From: Gallionellaceae bacterium
Lineage (GTDB): Bacteria > Pseudomonadota > Gammaproteobacteria > Burkholderiales > Gallionellaceae
Direction of reading: 5' to 3'
Length of the DNA: 7,782 nt
Assembly: GCA_003445795.1 (NCBI GenBank)
Contig: DMCN01000012.1
Coordinates: 1 to 7,782 of the forward strand
Below are positions 1 to 6,138 of this stretch, one piece after another (the first letter of the stretch is position 1; each line of letters begins with the position of its first letter). The notes below the pieces were generated by a model. The model had not been told where the DNA came from, searched no databases, and was given only the letters and a program-made list of their open reading frames with translations. The position numbers and the translations under genes were made by a program.

Positions 1-1
1 C

Positions 2-1471
2 GACAACAAGTCGGAATTCCAGGTGGTCGTCGACATGCCCAGCGGTACGGCGGTGGAGCAGACTGCCGGCGTGATGCGCGAGATCGGCGCCTATCTGGCG
101 ACCGTGCCGGAAGTGACCGATTACGAGGCCTACGCAGGGACAGCCTCGCCGATCAACTTCAACGGTCTGGTGCGCCAGTACTATCTGCGCAGCGCGCCGG
201 AGCAGGGCGACATCCAGGTCAATCTGCAGGGCAAGCATAATCGCGACCGCAGCAGCCACGAGATCGCCACTTCGGTGCGCGAGCCGATCGAAAAGATCGC
301 CAAGGTGTGGGGCGCGAAAGTGAAAGTAGTCGAGGTGCCGCCGGGTCCTCCGGTGATGTCGCCTATCGTGGCCGAGATCTACGGGCCGGATTACAACGGC
401 GCACGCCAGGTGGCGGGCAAAGTGCGCGAGCAGTTCTTTGCCACCGCCGACATCGTCGGGATCGACGACACGGTGAGCGAAGCCGCGCCCAAGTTGGTGC
501 TGCGCGTGATGCAAAGCAAGGCCGCCTTGCTCGGTGTAGCACAGAGCGACATCGTGGATGCGGTGCAGATCGCGTTGTCCGGCCAGGATGTGACGGCCCT
601 GCACGATATGGACGCGAAATATGCGCCTCCCCTGCGTCTCGGCCTGCCGGCGGAGAAGCGCAGTCGCATCGACGACGTGCTCAAGCTCAAGGTGCGTTCG
701 CGCGACGGCGCGCTGGTGCCGCTGTCGGAAGTGGTGCAGGCGGTGCACACACAGCGCGACTACCCGATCTATCACAAGGACCTGCTGCCGGTGGTGTATG
801 TGACCGGCGACATGGCCGGCGATCTGGACAGCCCCCTGTACGGCATGTTCGACATCAACGGCAAGACCGGTGATATGGAACTGGAACAGGGCGGCACGCT
901 GGAGTCATGGTTCTTCCACCAACCCTCCGATCCCTATGCGGGTTACGCACTGAAGTGGGACGGCGAGTGGCAGGTGACCTTCGAGACCTTCCGCGACATG
1001 GGCATCGCCTACGGCGTGGGCCTGATCCTGATCTATCTGCTGGTGGTGGCGCAGTTCAAGAGCTATGTCGTGCCGCTGGTGATCATGGCTCCCATTCCGC
1101 TTACCATCATTGGCGTGATGCCGGGGCATGCCCTGTTCGGCGCGCAGTTCACCGCGACGTCGATGATCGGCATGATCGCGCTGGCGGGTATCATCGTGCG
1201 CAACTCAATCCTGCTGGTGGACTTCGTCAACCTGCAGTTGCGCGACGGGGTGGACCTGCAGCATGCGGTGGTGAACGCGGCGGCGGCGCGTGCGAAACCG
1301 ATCATTTTGACCGGTCTGGCGGCGATGCTGGGGGCGCTGTTCATCCTCGACGACCCGATCTTCAACGGCCTGGCGCTGGCCCTGATATTCGGCATCCTCG
1401 TCTCCACCCTGCTGACGCTGATTGTCATCCCGGTGCTGTATTACGCAACGTTGTACAAGAAATTCGATTAG
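2..1471 (+). CDS. RND-family efflux permease, C-terminal part (5' truncated by window edge)
   Basis: Inner-membrane permease of the AcrB-like RND superfamily, which exports substrate from periplasm or membrane using the proton gradient, normally with an adaptor and an outer-membrane channel. The frame is open from base 2, so the start lies upstream of the window; about 489 residues remain of a protein usually just over 1000. Visible parts are the second periplasmic porter region (roughly bases 2-960) and then five hydrophobic segments: one beginning at MGIAYGVGL (base 998), SYVVPLVIM, FTATSMIGMIALAG, KPIILTGLAAMLG and LALALIFGILVSTLL. The segment IIVRNSILLVDF carries Arg (codon 1199-1201) where AcrB has the proton-relay Lys940. 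A KWDGEW stretch just before the first of these segments is, from memory, typical of one RND subfamily with a long periplasmic insert. The TM4 aspartates lie outside the window. Substrate cannot be told. The small DUF2892 gene follows 94 nt downstream. Family call is sure; specificity unknown. Confidence 0.93.
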   Translation, partial: DNKSEFQVVVDMPSGTAVEQTAGVMREIGAYLATVPEVTDYEAYAGTASPINFNGLVRQYYLRSAPEQGDIQVNLQGKHNRDRSSHEIATSVREPIEKIAKVWGAKVKVVEVPPGPPVMSPIVAEIYGPDYNGARQVAGKVREQFFATADIVGIDDTVSEAAPKLVLRVMQSKAALLGVAQSDIVDAVQIALSGQDVTALHDMDAKYAPPLRLGLPAEKRSRIDDVLKLKVRSRDGALVPLSEVVQAVHTQRDYPIYHKDLLPVVYVTGDMAGDLDSPLYGMFDINGKTGDMELEQGGTLESWFFHQPSDPYAGYALKWDGEWQVTFETFRDMGIAYGVGLILIYLLVVAQFKSYVVPLVIMAPIPLTIIGVMPGHALFGAQFTATSMIGMIALAGIIVRNSILLVDFVNLQLRDGVDLQHAVVNAAAARAKPIILTGLAAMLGALFILDDPIFNGLALALIFGILVSTLLTLIVIPVLYYATLYKKFD

Positions 1472-1498
1472 AATCTTCAACCATCTGCCCTCTCCGCA

Positions 1499-1524
1499 CC
1501 CCTCTCCCGCATGCGGGAGAGGGG
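1499..1524. repeat. Perfect 26-bp palindrome, REP-like element
   Basis: The arms CCCCTCTCCCGC and GCGGGAGAGGGG flank a central AT, so the whole 26 bp equals its own reverse complement. It sits between the RND gene stop and the ribosome-binding site of the next gene. The composition is that of the dispersed CCCTCTCCCGC...GCGGGAGAGGG family found between genes in many proteobacteria, whose chance translations read like PSPACGRG. No T-run follows it on the + strand, so it is a poor classical intrinsic terminator; it could still stabilise the RND mRNA 3' end or uncouple the two genes. There is only one copy in this window, so its repeat status is recalled from the family, not shown here. Confidence 0.75.
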
Positions 1525-1552
1525 GCTGGCGAGAATGGCGAAAAAGCTTATT

Positions 1553-1558
1553 AAGGAG
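1553..1558 (+). promoter_or_regulatory. Shine-Dalgarno site for the DUF2892 gene
   Basis: AAGGAG, 7 nt before the ATG at 1566. The frame is also open upstream to 1422, but that extension would read back through the palindrome and the RND tail. This site decides for the short 69-residue protein. Confidence 0.8.
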
Positions 1559-1565
1559 TGTTGGC

Positions 1566-1775
1566 ATGAACGCAGAACGTATCGTCCGTATCGTTGCAGG
1601 TTTCTTCATCCTGCTGTCCCTGTCGCTGGGCGTGCAGGCCAGCCCGCTGTTCGTCAGCGAGTACTTCCTGTTCTTCACCGCTTTCGTCGGCCTGAACCTG
1701 TTCCAGAGCGGCTTCACCCAGATCTGCCCGCTGAATAGCATCCTCGCCAAGTTTGGCATCAAAGGCAGTTGCTAA
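1566..1775 (+). CDS. Small DUF2892 (YgaP-like) inner-membrane protein
   Basis: A 69-residue protein matching the DUF2892 pattern: a short amphipathic start (MNAERIVRIV), a first hydrophobic helix (about residues 8-25), a second helix (about 35-52), then a conserved ICPL near residue 56 and a C-terminal GSC. The two helices plus the CPL motif are the hallmark of this family, which in E. coli YgaP is fused to a rhodanese domain and forms the membrane part. Biochemical function of stand-alone members is unclear. In this window a membrane-anchored rhodanese is encoded 1.8 kb downstream. The start is set by the AAGGAG site. Its stop codon overlaps the start of the next gene by 7 nt, which suggests coupled translation. 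Family call is firm; role unknown. Confidence 0.85.
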   Translation: MNAERIVRIVAGFFILLSLSLGVQASPLFVSEYFLFFTAFVGLNLFQSGFTQICPLNSILAKFGIKGSC

Positions 1776-3562
1776 AAAGCCCGTTCCCCTTCCCGGTAAA
1801 ACTTGCCCACATCAGTCTGGCCTTCGTCGGCCTGATGTGGGTTTTGCCTTTTCTGTACTACCACCACGCCTATCCCATCACCACGTTTTACCAGGAGACT
1901 GGCGCGGCCCTGCTCGGCTTGTGCGCCATGCCTTTGCTGCTGACGGCACGCTACTGGCAGGCGCCGGAGGTGCCGCGCATCGTCATGTTGCCCATCGGAT
2001 TGATGCTGCTACTGATGGTCCAGTTCTTCCTCGGGCGCGTCATTCACTTCGATCATCTGATGATGATGGGCTTGTATTTTCTTTTTGCAGCGCTGCTGAT
2101 GATGCTGGGGCAGCGCCTGCGTGCAGAACTCGGCTTGCCGATGTTGGTGACAGTGTTGGCGTTCTTCCTGCTGTTCGGCGCAGAGTTGAATTCACTGGCC
2201 GGCATTCTGCAGCATTACCGCTGGAATACTTTCCTGAATTCAGTCATCACCGCGAAAACGTCGCACGCTGTCTATGGCAATACGGCGCAAGCGAATCATT
2301 TTGCCGATCACATTGCGCTGGGACTTATCTCATTGGGGCTCGTGTATGCGCGTTTCGGTCTGCGCGTTTGGCAGGTCGTCCTGCTGGCAAGCCCGCTATT
2401 GTTTGTGCTGGTGCTGTCCGGTTCACGCAGCTCCTGGCTCTATCTGCTGTTTGCTCTGGCTCTGGCCTTTATATGGCAGCGTCGCGACCGTGCATTGCGG
2501 CCATTGATGCATTACAGCCTGATTTTGGTGGCGGGATTCGGCCTGATGCATCTGGTGGTGCAGATACCCTGGTTGGAAGGGGTCACCGGCAGTGTCACCA
2601 CGATGGAAAGATTGCTGGGCGAAAGTGCCGGCGGATTGATACGAGTCCATCTTTGGAAAGAAGGGGCGCTGATCTTCTTCCAGTATCCCCTGATGGGCGC
2701 AGGCTTTGGCCAGTTTGCGTACCAGCATTTTCTTCTCTCATCCGAGCTGCGCAATCCGGCCATCGCCGGGCTGTATAACAACGCGCACAACTTGGTGATG
2801 CAGATCGCGGCAGAGGGCGGGCTTGCTGGGGTCGCTATTCTGTTTGCTACCGCAGGGTTGTGGTTCTGGCAATCGGTCATGCGTGGTGTTCAATTTTCCC
2901 TTTACCACTGGTGGGGCTACGCGGTGCTGGCGGTACTGGGCATCCACAGCCTGCTCGAATACCCGTTCTGGTATATGTACTTCATCGGAGTGGCGGCGAT
3001 CATGTTGGGCATCTTCGATGTCACTACATACCGGTTGGAGCTGCGCATGCTGGGGCGAATATCCGTTGCCATGATGCTGCTGCTGGGAGCGCTGTCGCTG
3101 GTGCAGATCTATCAGGGATATCATCGTCTGGAGAACGCTTTGGCGCTACGCGGCAAGGCGGAGAAAACCCCCAATCTTTTACCGCAGATTAAACAAGAAC
3201 TGCTGGCGGTCCAGCGTAGTGCTCTGCTGGGTTCCTATGCCGAACTGTTCATTGCCAGCACGTTGGAGCCTAGTGAAGATCACTTGAAGGCCAAGCTCGA
3301 TCTCAATGAGCGTGCGCTGCGTTTCATTCCGATTGCCCCGGTGGTTTATCGTCAGGCATCCCTGCTGGCACTTTCGAATCTGCCGGACGAAGCGCGGTTG
3401 CAGATGGAGCGGGCGATCTGGTCTTACCCGGATAGCTTTGGGCAAGCCCGCGCTGAACTTGAAGAGTTGGCGCTCAAGGATCCCGCACGCTTTTCCGCTC
3501 TGTTAGAATTCGCCACCCAAAAATACGAGGAGTATCGCCGTGCTGCTGTACCTGCAAAATAA
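1769..3562 (+). CDS. PglL/Wzy-type O-oligosaccharyltransferase (O-antigen ligase family)
   Basis: A 597-residue polytopic inner-membrane protein, close in length to Neisseria PglL (about 600). PglL enzymes move a lipid-linked glycan onto serine/threonine of pilin and other periplasmic proteins; relatives ligate or polymerise O-antigen. Features seen: about a dozen hydrophobic segments up to residue 445; the PglL-type motif GNTAQANHFADH (170-181); LSGSRSSWL (216-224), typical of Wzy_C; the loop YNNAHNLVMQIAAEGG (336-351), with His340 at the position of the essential loop histidine; HSLLEYPFWYMYF (393-405), a PglL hallmark; and a soluble helical C-terminus (about 450-597) like the DUF3366/Wzy_C_2 region. 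The start is TTG at 1769: no ATG or GTG lies between it and the in-frame stop at 1736, and the next in-frame ATG (1835, residue 23) has no ribosome site and would cut the first membrane segment. Base composition looks more AT-rich than its neighbours. Oligosaccharyltransferase versus O-antigen ligase or polymerase cannot be settled by sequence alone; the EYP and NHF motifs favour PglL. Confidence 0.85.
   Translation: MLKSPFPFPVKLAHISLAFVGLMWVLPFLYYHHAYPITTFYQETGAALLGLCAMPLLLTARYWQAPEVPRIVMLPIGLMLLLMVQFFLGRVIHFDHLMMMGLYFLFAALLMMLGQRLRAELGLPMLVTVLAFFLLFGAELNSLAGILQHYRWNTFLNSVITAKTSHAVYGNTAQANHFADHIALGLISLGLVYARFGLRVWQVVLLASPLLFVLVLSGSRSSWLYLLFALALAFIWQRRDRALRPLMHYSLILVAGFGLMHLVVQIPWLEGVTGSVTTMERLLGESAGGLIRVHLWKEGALIFFQYPLMGAGFGQFAYQHFLLSSELRNPAIAGLYNNAHNLVMQIAAEGGLAGVAILFATAGLWFWQSVMRGVQFSLYHWWGYAVLAVLGIHSLLEYPFWYMYFIGVAAIMLGIFDVTTYRLELRMLGRISVAMMLLLGALSLVQIYQGYHRLENALALRGKAEKTPNLLPQIKQELLAVQRSALLGSYAELFIASTLEPSEDHLKAKLDLNERALRFIPIAPVVYRQASLLALSNLPDEARLQMERAIWSYPDSFGQARAELEELALKDPARFSALLEFATQKYEEYRRAAVPAK
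1806..1845 (+). terminator. Terminator-like hairpin with T-runs inside the PglL-like gene start
   Basis: CCCACATCAG (1806-1815) pairs perfectly with CTGATGTGGG (1832-1841). Inside, GCC (1820-1822) can pair with GGC (1829-1831) around a TTCGTC loop. TTTT follows at once (1842-1845), then GCC and another four Ts. This is the form of an intrinsic terminator, yet it covers codons 13-26 of the downstream gene. It may end part of the RND/DUF2892 transcript, act as an attenuator relieved by translating ribosomes, or be a coincidence of coding sequence. Confidence 0.4.
3501..3509 (+). promoter_or_regulatory. Candidate extended -10 promoter for the rhodanese-grxC-secB genes
   Basis: TGT followed by TAGAAT (3504-3509) gives an extended -10 with five of six matches to TATAAT. 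No good -35 hexamer is seen about 17 nt upstream, which extended -10 promoters can tolerate. Transcription would begin near 3516, about 24 nt before the GTG start at 3540. It lies inside the last codons of the PglL-like gene and would let the conserved housekeeping genes be expressed independently. Consensus match only. Confidence 0.35.
3527..3532 (+). promoter_or_regulatory. Shine-Dalgarno site deciding the GTG start of the rhodanese gene
   Basis: GAGGAG, 7 nt before GTG at 3540. It supports the GTG over the later in-frame ATG at 3600, which would remove the N-terminal membrane helix. Confidence 0.7.
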
Positions 3563-3953
3563 TATCTGGACTATTCTGATCGCGCTGACCAGCGGTGCCA
3601 TGCTGTTCTGGTCATTTTTCGGCAACCGCCTGCGCGGTATCAAGGATGTCGATCACATAGCTGCCACCCAACTCATCAACCACAAGAATGCGCTGGTGCT
3701 GGACGTGCGCGAGCAGGGCGAGTACGACTCCGGCCATATCCTGAACAGCAAGCTCATGCCGCTGGGCAAGCTGCGCGAGCGCATCGGCGAACTGGAGAAG
3801 TACCGCGACAAGCCCATCCTGGTGGTGTGCCGCAGCGGGATGCGTTCGGCATCCGCCTGTGCGCAGCTGGGCAAACAGGGTTTCGCCCAGGCTTATAATC
3901 TGGAGGGCGGCGTGATGGCCTGGCAAAAAGCCAGCCTGCCGCTGGAGAGATAA
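3540..3953 (+). CDS. Membrane-anchored rhodanese-like sulfurtransferase (YibN-like)
   Basis: A 137-residue protein with an N-terminal membrane helix (about residues 9-27, IWTILIALTSGAMLFW) followed by one rhodanese domain (about 35-135). The domain shows LVLDVREQGEYDSGHI (52-67) and the active-site loop VVCRSGMRSA (95-104), with the catalytic Cys97 present, so the enzyme should be able to carry a persulfide. The C-terminal LEGGVMAWQKASLPLE (121-136) is the usual domain end. Length and layout match E. coli YibN, the gene that precedes grxC-secB-gpsA there, and the same order is seen here. It begins at GTG inside the PglL-like gene (23-nt overlap) and ends 1 nt before grxC. The true sulfur donor and acceptor of this family are not established. 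Confidence 0.88.
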   Translation: MLLYLQNNIWTILIALTSGAMLFWSFFGNRLRGIKDVDHIAATQLINHKNALVLDVREQGEYDSGHILNSKLMPLGKLRERIGELEKYRDKPILVVCRSGMRSASACAQLGKQGFAQAYNLEGGVMAWQKASLPLER

Positions 3954-3954
3954 G

Positions 3955-4215
3955 ATGGCCAAGGTCCTCATGTATTGCACCGAAGTCTGCCCGTACTGTG
4001 TGCGCGCCGAGCATCTGCTTAAGCGCAAAGGGGTGGTGGATATCGAGAAGATCCGCATCGACCTGCATCCGGAGCAACAGGAATTGATGATAAAGAGAAC
4101 CGGCCGCCGCACGGTGCCGCAGATTTACATCAACGATACCCATGTCGGCGGTTATGACGATATGGCCGCGCTCGACCAGGAAGGCGGGTTGGACAAATTG
4201 CTGGCGAAACAATAG
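3955..4215 (+). CDS. grxC: Glutaredoxin 3
   Basis: An 86-residue single-domain glutaredoxin, the usual bacterial GrxC length. It is a cytoplasmic thiol-disulfide oxidoreductase that uses glutathione to reduce protein disulfides and mixed disulfides. The dithiol active site CPYC is at residues 12-15. The cis-proline motif TVPQIYI (53-59) and the glutathione-binding GGYDD (65-69) are intact. The start ATG lies 1 nt after the rhodanese stop, and GGAGAG (3944-3949) serves as ribosome site 5 nt upstream. It is followed by secB after 14 nt, in the same order as in enterobacteria. Nothing unusual is seen in the protein. Confidence 0.96.
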   Translation: MAKVLMYCTEVCPYCVRAEHLLKRKGVVDIEKIRIDLHPEQQELMIKRTGRRTVPQIYINDTHVGGYDDMAALDQEGGLDKLLAKQ

Positions 4216-4229
4216 ACAGGGGAAATAGC

Positions 4230-4715
4230 ATGACCGAAGCCGCACAAGCTGCACAAGAGAATACACAACCGATCTTCAACATCGAGAAGCTGTATGTGAA
4301 AGACATGTCGCTGGAGGTCCCGCATGCACCGGGCATCTTCCTGGAGCGCGAGAATCCGCAGATCGATCTGCAATTGCAGACCCAGGCCGGAACGGTAGAG
4401 GAGGGCGTGTACGAAGTCGTCGTCACCGTCACCGTCACCGCCAAACTGCCCGAGAAAGACAAAGTCATGTTCCTGATCGAAGCCAAACAGGCTGGCATCT
4501 TCCAGGTGCGCAACGTGCCGGCCGACGAGATGGAGACGGTGCTGGCGGTGCTCTGCCCCAACATCCTCTACCCCTATCTGCGCGAAGTGGTGTCGAACGT
4601 GGCGGTACGCGCCGGTTTCGCACCGGTTATGCTCAACCCGATCAACTTCGAGTCGATCTATCAGCAGCAGAAACAGCAGAATCAGGGCCAGGCCGCAGAG
4701 GCGGTCAAGCACTGA
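4230..4715 (+). CDS. secB: Protein-export chaperone SecB
   Basis: A 161-residue cytoplasmic chaperone. SecB acts as a tetramer that keeps preproteins unfolded and hands them to SecA for export through SecYEG. Family signatures seen: FNIEKLYVKDMSLEVPHAP (residues 16-34), a beta-rich centre with alternating Val/Thr (63-70), and the strongly conserved CPNILYPYLREVVSN (109-123) followed by FAPVMLNPINFESIY (130-144). The Gln-rich tail (145-161) is typical of the variable C-terminus. The start ATG has AGGGGA (4218-4223) 6 nt upstream. The stop overlaps the start of the next gene by 1 nt. SecB is mainly found in proteobacteria, in line with the suggested host. Confidence 0.97.
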   Translation: MTEAAQAAQENTQPIFNIEKLYVKDMSLEVPHAPGIFLERENPQIDLQLQTQAGTVEEGVYEVVVTVTVTAKLPEKDKVMFLIEAKQAGIFQVRNVPADEMETVLAVLCPNILYPYLREVVSNVAVRAGFAPVMLNPINFESIYQQQKQQNQGQAAEAVKH

Positions 4716-5149
4716 TGAAGCATCTGGCGACATCGCTGCTGTTGTTGCTGGCCAGTCAGGCTGCGCACGCATTCGATTTCGTTTCAGTCGCCGAGCCTGC
4801 CATCCTCTACGACGCCAACTCGCTGCGGGCAAAGAAACTGTTTGTCGCCACGCGCTATCTGCCGCTGGAGCAGGTGGTGGTGCTGGATAACTGGGTCAAG
4901 GTGCGCGACAACTCGGGCAAGCTGTTCTGGATCGAGAAGCGCAATCTGAGCAGCAAGCGTTATGTCATGGTCACAGTCCCCTCCGCCGATGTGCTGCGCA
5001 GTCCGGACGAGGGTTTCGGTCTGGTGTTCAAGGCGACCCAGCAGCTTGGACTGGAGTGGCTGGGCAACAACGGCAGCGGCTGGGTCAAGGTTCGCCATGC
5101 GGACGGCAGCACGGGTTTTCTCAAATCCGGCGACGTGTGGGGCGACTGA
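4715..5149 (+). CDS. Secreted protein with two tandem bacterial SH3-like domains
   Basis: A 144-residue protein with a clear Sec signal peptide: MKH, a Leu-rich core, then AHA as the cleavage motif at about residue 19. No lipobox Cys is present, so the mature form is probably soluble and periplasmic. The mature part is two related units, about 22-79 and 83-143; each starts with a VxV strand and ends in a matching block, WVKVRDNSGKLFWIEKRNL (60-78) versus WVKVRHADGSTGFLKSGDVW (123-142). This is the look of bacterial SH3 domains, which often bind peptidoglycan or periplasmic partners. No enzyme domain is present. It is joined to secB and gpsA by 1-nt ATGA overlaps, which implies coupled translation. 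E. coli has no gene at this position between secB and gpsA. Function unknown. Confidence 0.87.
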   Translation: MKHLATSLLLLLASQAAHAFDFVSVAEPAILYDANSLRAKKLFVATRYLPLEQVVVLDNWVKVRDNSGKLFWIEKRNLSSKRYVMVTVPSADVLRSPDEGFGLVFKATQQLGLEWLGNNGSGWVKVRHADGSTGFLKSGDVWGD

Positions 5150-6138
5150 TGAAGATCGCGATATTGGGCTCCGGTGCATGGGGGACGGCTCTGGCGGTCA
5201 GTTTCGCGCCGCGCCATCAGGTCACACTGTGGTCCCGTGAGCCCGAAGAGATCGCGGCGATGGTGCGTGAGCGCCATAACCAGCGTTTCCTGCCCGACAT
5301 CCCGCTGCCCGCCGAACTTGGACTTTCCGCCGCACTGCACGAGACGCTGGCAGATGCCGAACTGGTTATCGTCGCCGTGCCGGTCGCCGGATTGCGCGGC
5401 ACGCTGCAACAACTTGCCAAGCTGCCGTCGCCTGTTCCCGTGGTCTGGGTGTGCAAGGGTTTCGAGAGCGAGACTTCGCTCTTCCCGCACCAGATCGCCG
5501 AGCAGATCCTGCCCGCCAGCTTCCCGCGCGGCGTGCTCTCCGGCCCCAGCTTCGCGCAGGAAGTGGCTCGCAACCAACCCACCGCGATGACGCTGGCGTC
5601 GAACGACGGCGAGTTCGCGCAGCGTACGGCCAAGCTTCTGCATCATTCGCGCTTGCGCATCTATTCCAGCACCGATGTGGTCGGCGTGGAGATCGGCGGT
5701 GCGGTCAAGAACGTGCTGGCTATCGCGGCCGGCATCTGCGACGGTATGCAGATGGGATTGAATGCCCGTGCCGCACTGCTCACGCGCGGACTGGCCGAGA
5801 TGACGCGGCTGGGCCTGCAGATGGGCGGCCGTGCCGAGACGCTGGGCGGTTTGTCCGGCGTGGGCGACCTCATCCTCACCTGTACCGGTGACCTTTCGCG
5901 CAACCGCCAGGTCGGCATGCTGCTGGCGCAGCACAAGTCGCTCTCCAACATCCTCAACGAACTCGGGCACGTGGCCGAAGGCGTCTACACCGCACGCGAG
6001 GTGCACCGCATCGCGCAGCAGCGCGGGGTGGATATGCCGATCTGCGAAGCGGTTTACCGCGTGCTGTACGAGGACCTTGCCGCCGACAAAGCGGTCGAAG
6101 TGCTGCTCAGCCGTCAACCGGGCAGCGAGTTCGACTGA
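5149..6138 (+). CDS. gpsA: Glycerol-3-phosphate dehydrogenase [NAD(P)+]
   Basis: A 329-residue cytoplasmic enzyme, normal GpsA length. It reduces dihydroxyacetone phosphate to sn-glycerol-3-phosphate, the backbone for phospholipid synthesis. The N-terminal Rossmann fold has the nucleotide motif GSGAWGTALA (residues 7-16). Other conserved points: VCKGFE (101-106), LSGPSFAQEVA (130-140), GGAVKNVLAIAAGICDG (183-199) with the expected catalytic Lys187, GLSGVGDLILTCTG (234-247) and SRNRQVG (250-256). The ATG at 5149 overlaps the previous stop by 1 nt; the frame is open further upstream, but the MKIAILGSGAWG start is the standard one. The 3' end overlaps trmL on the other strand by 25 nt, with no terminator hairpin visible between them. 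No cysE follows, unlike in E. coli. Confidence 0.97.
   Translation: MKIAILGSGAWGTALAVSFAPRHQVTLWSREPEEIAAMVRERHNQRFLPDIPLPAELGLSAALHETLADAELVIVAVPVAGLRGTLQQLAKLPSPVPVVWVCKGFESETSLFPHQIAEQILPASFPRGVLSGPSFAQEVARNQPTAMTLASNDGEFAQRTAKLLHHSRLRIYSSTDVVGVEIGGAVKNVLAIAAGICDGMQMGLNARAALLTRGLAEMTRLGLQMGGRAETLGGLSGVGDLILTCTGDLSRNRQVGMLLAQHKSLSNILNELGHVAEGVYTAREVHRIAQQRGVDMPICEAVYRVLYEDLAADKAVEVLLSRQPGSEFD

Noticed and set aside
1469..1474. TAGAAT at the RND stop codon as a promoter for the DUF2892 gene
   Set aside because: No extended TG and no -35 hexamer at 16-18 nt; TTGTAC at 1451 is too close. The palindrome would also lie in the leader.
1422..1565. N-terminal extension of the DUF2892 gene by 48 codons
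   Set aside because: It reads through the RND tail and the palindrome with no ribosome site, whereas ATG 1566 has a good AAGGAG.
1753..2778. A 341-codon open frame on the + strand overlapping the PglL-like gene
   Set aside because: It is the alternate frame of a convincing membrane protein; its translation is Arg/Ala/Pro-rich with no membrane pattern or motif.
4421..4438. Three tandem copies of CGTCAC
   Set aside because: It encodes the alternating Val/Thr beta strand conserved in SecB, so codon choice explains it.
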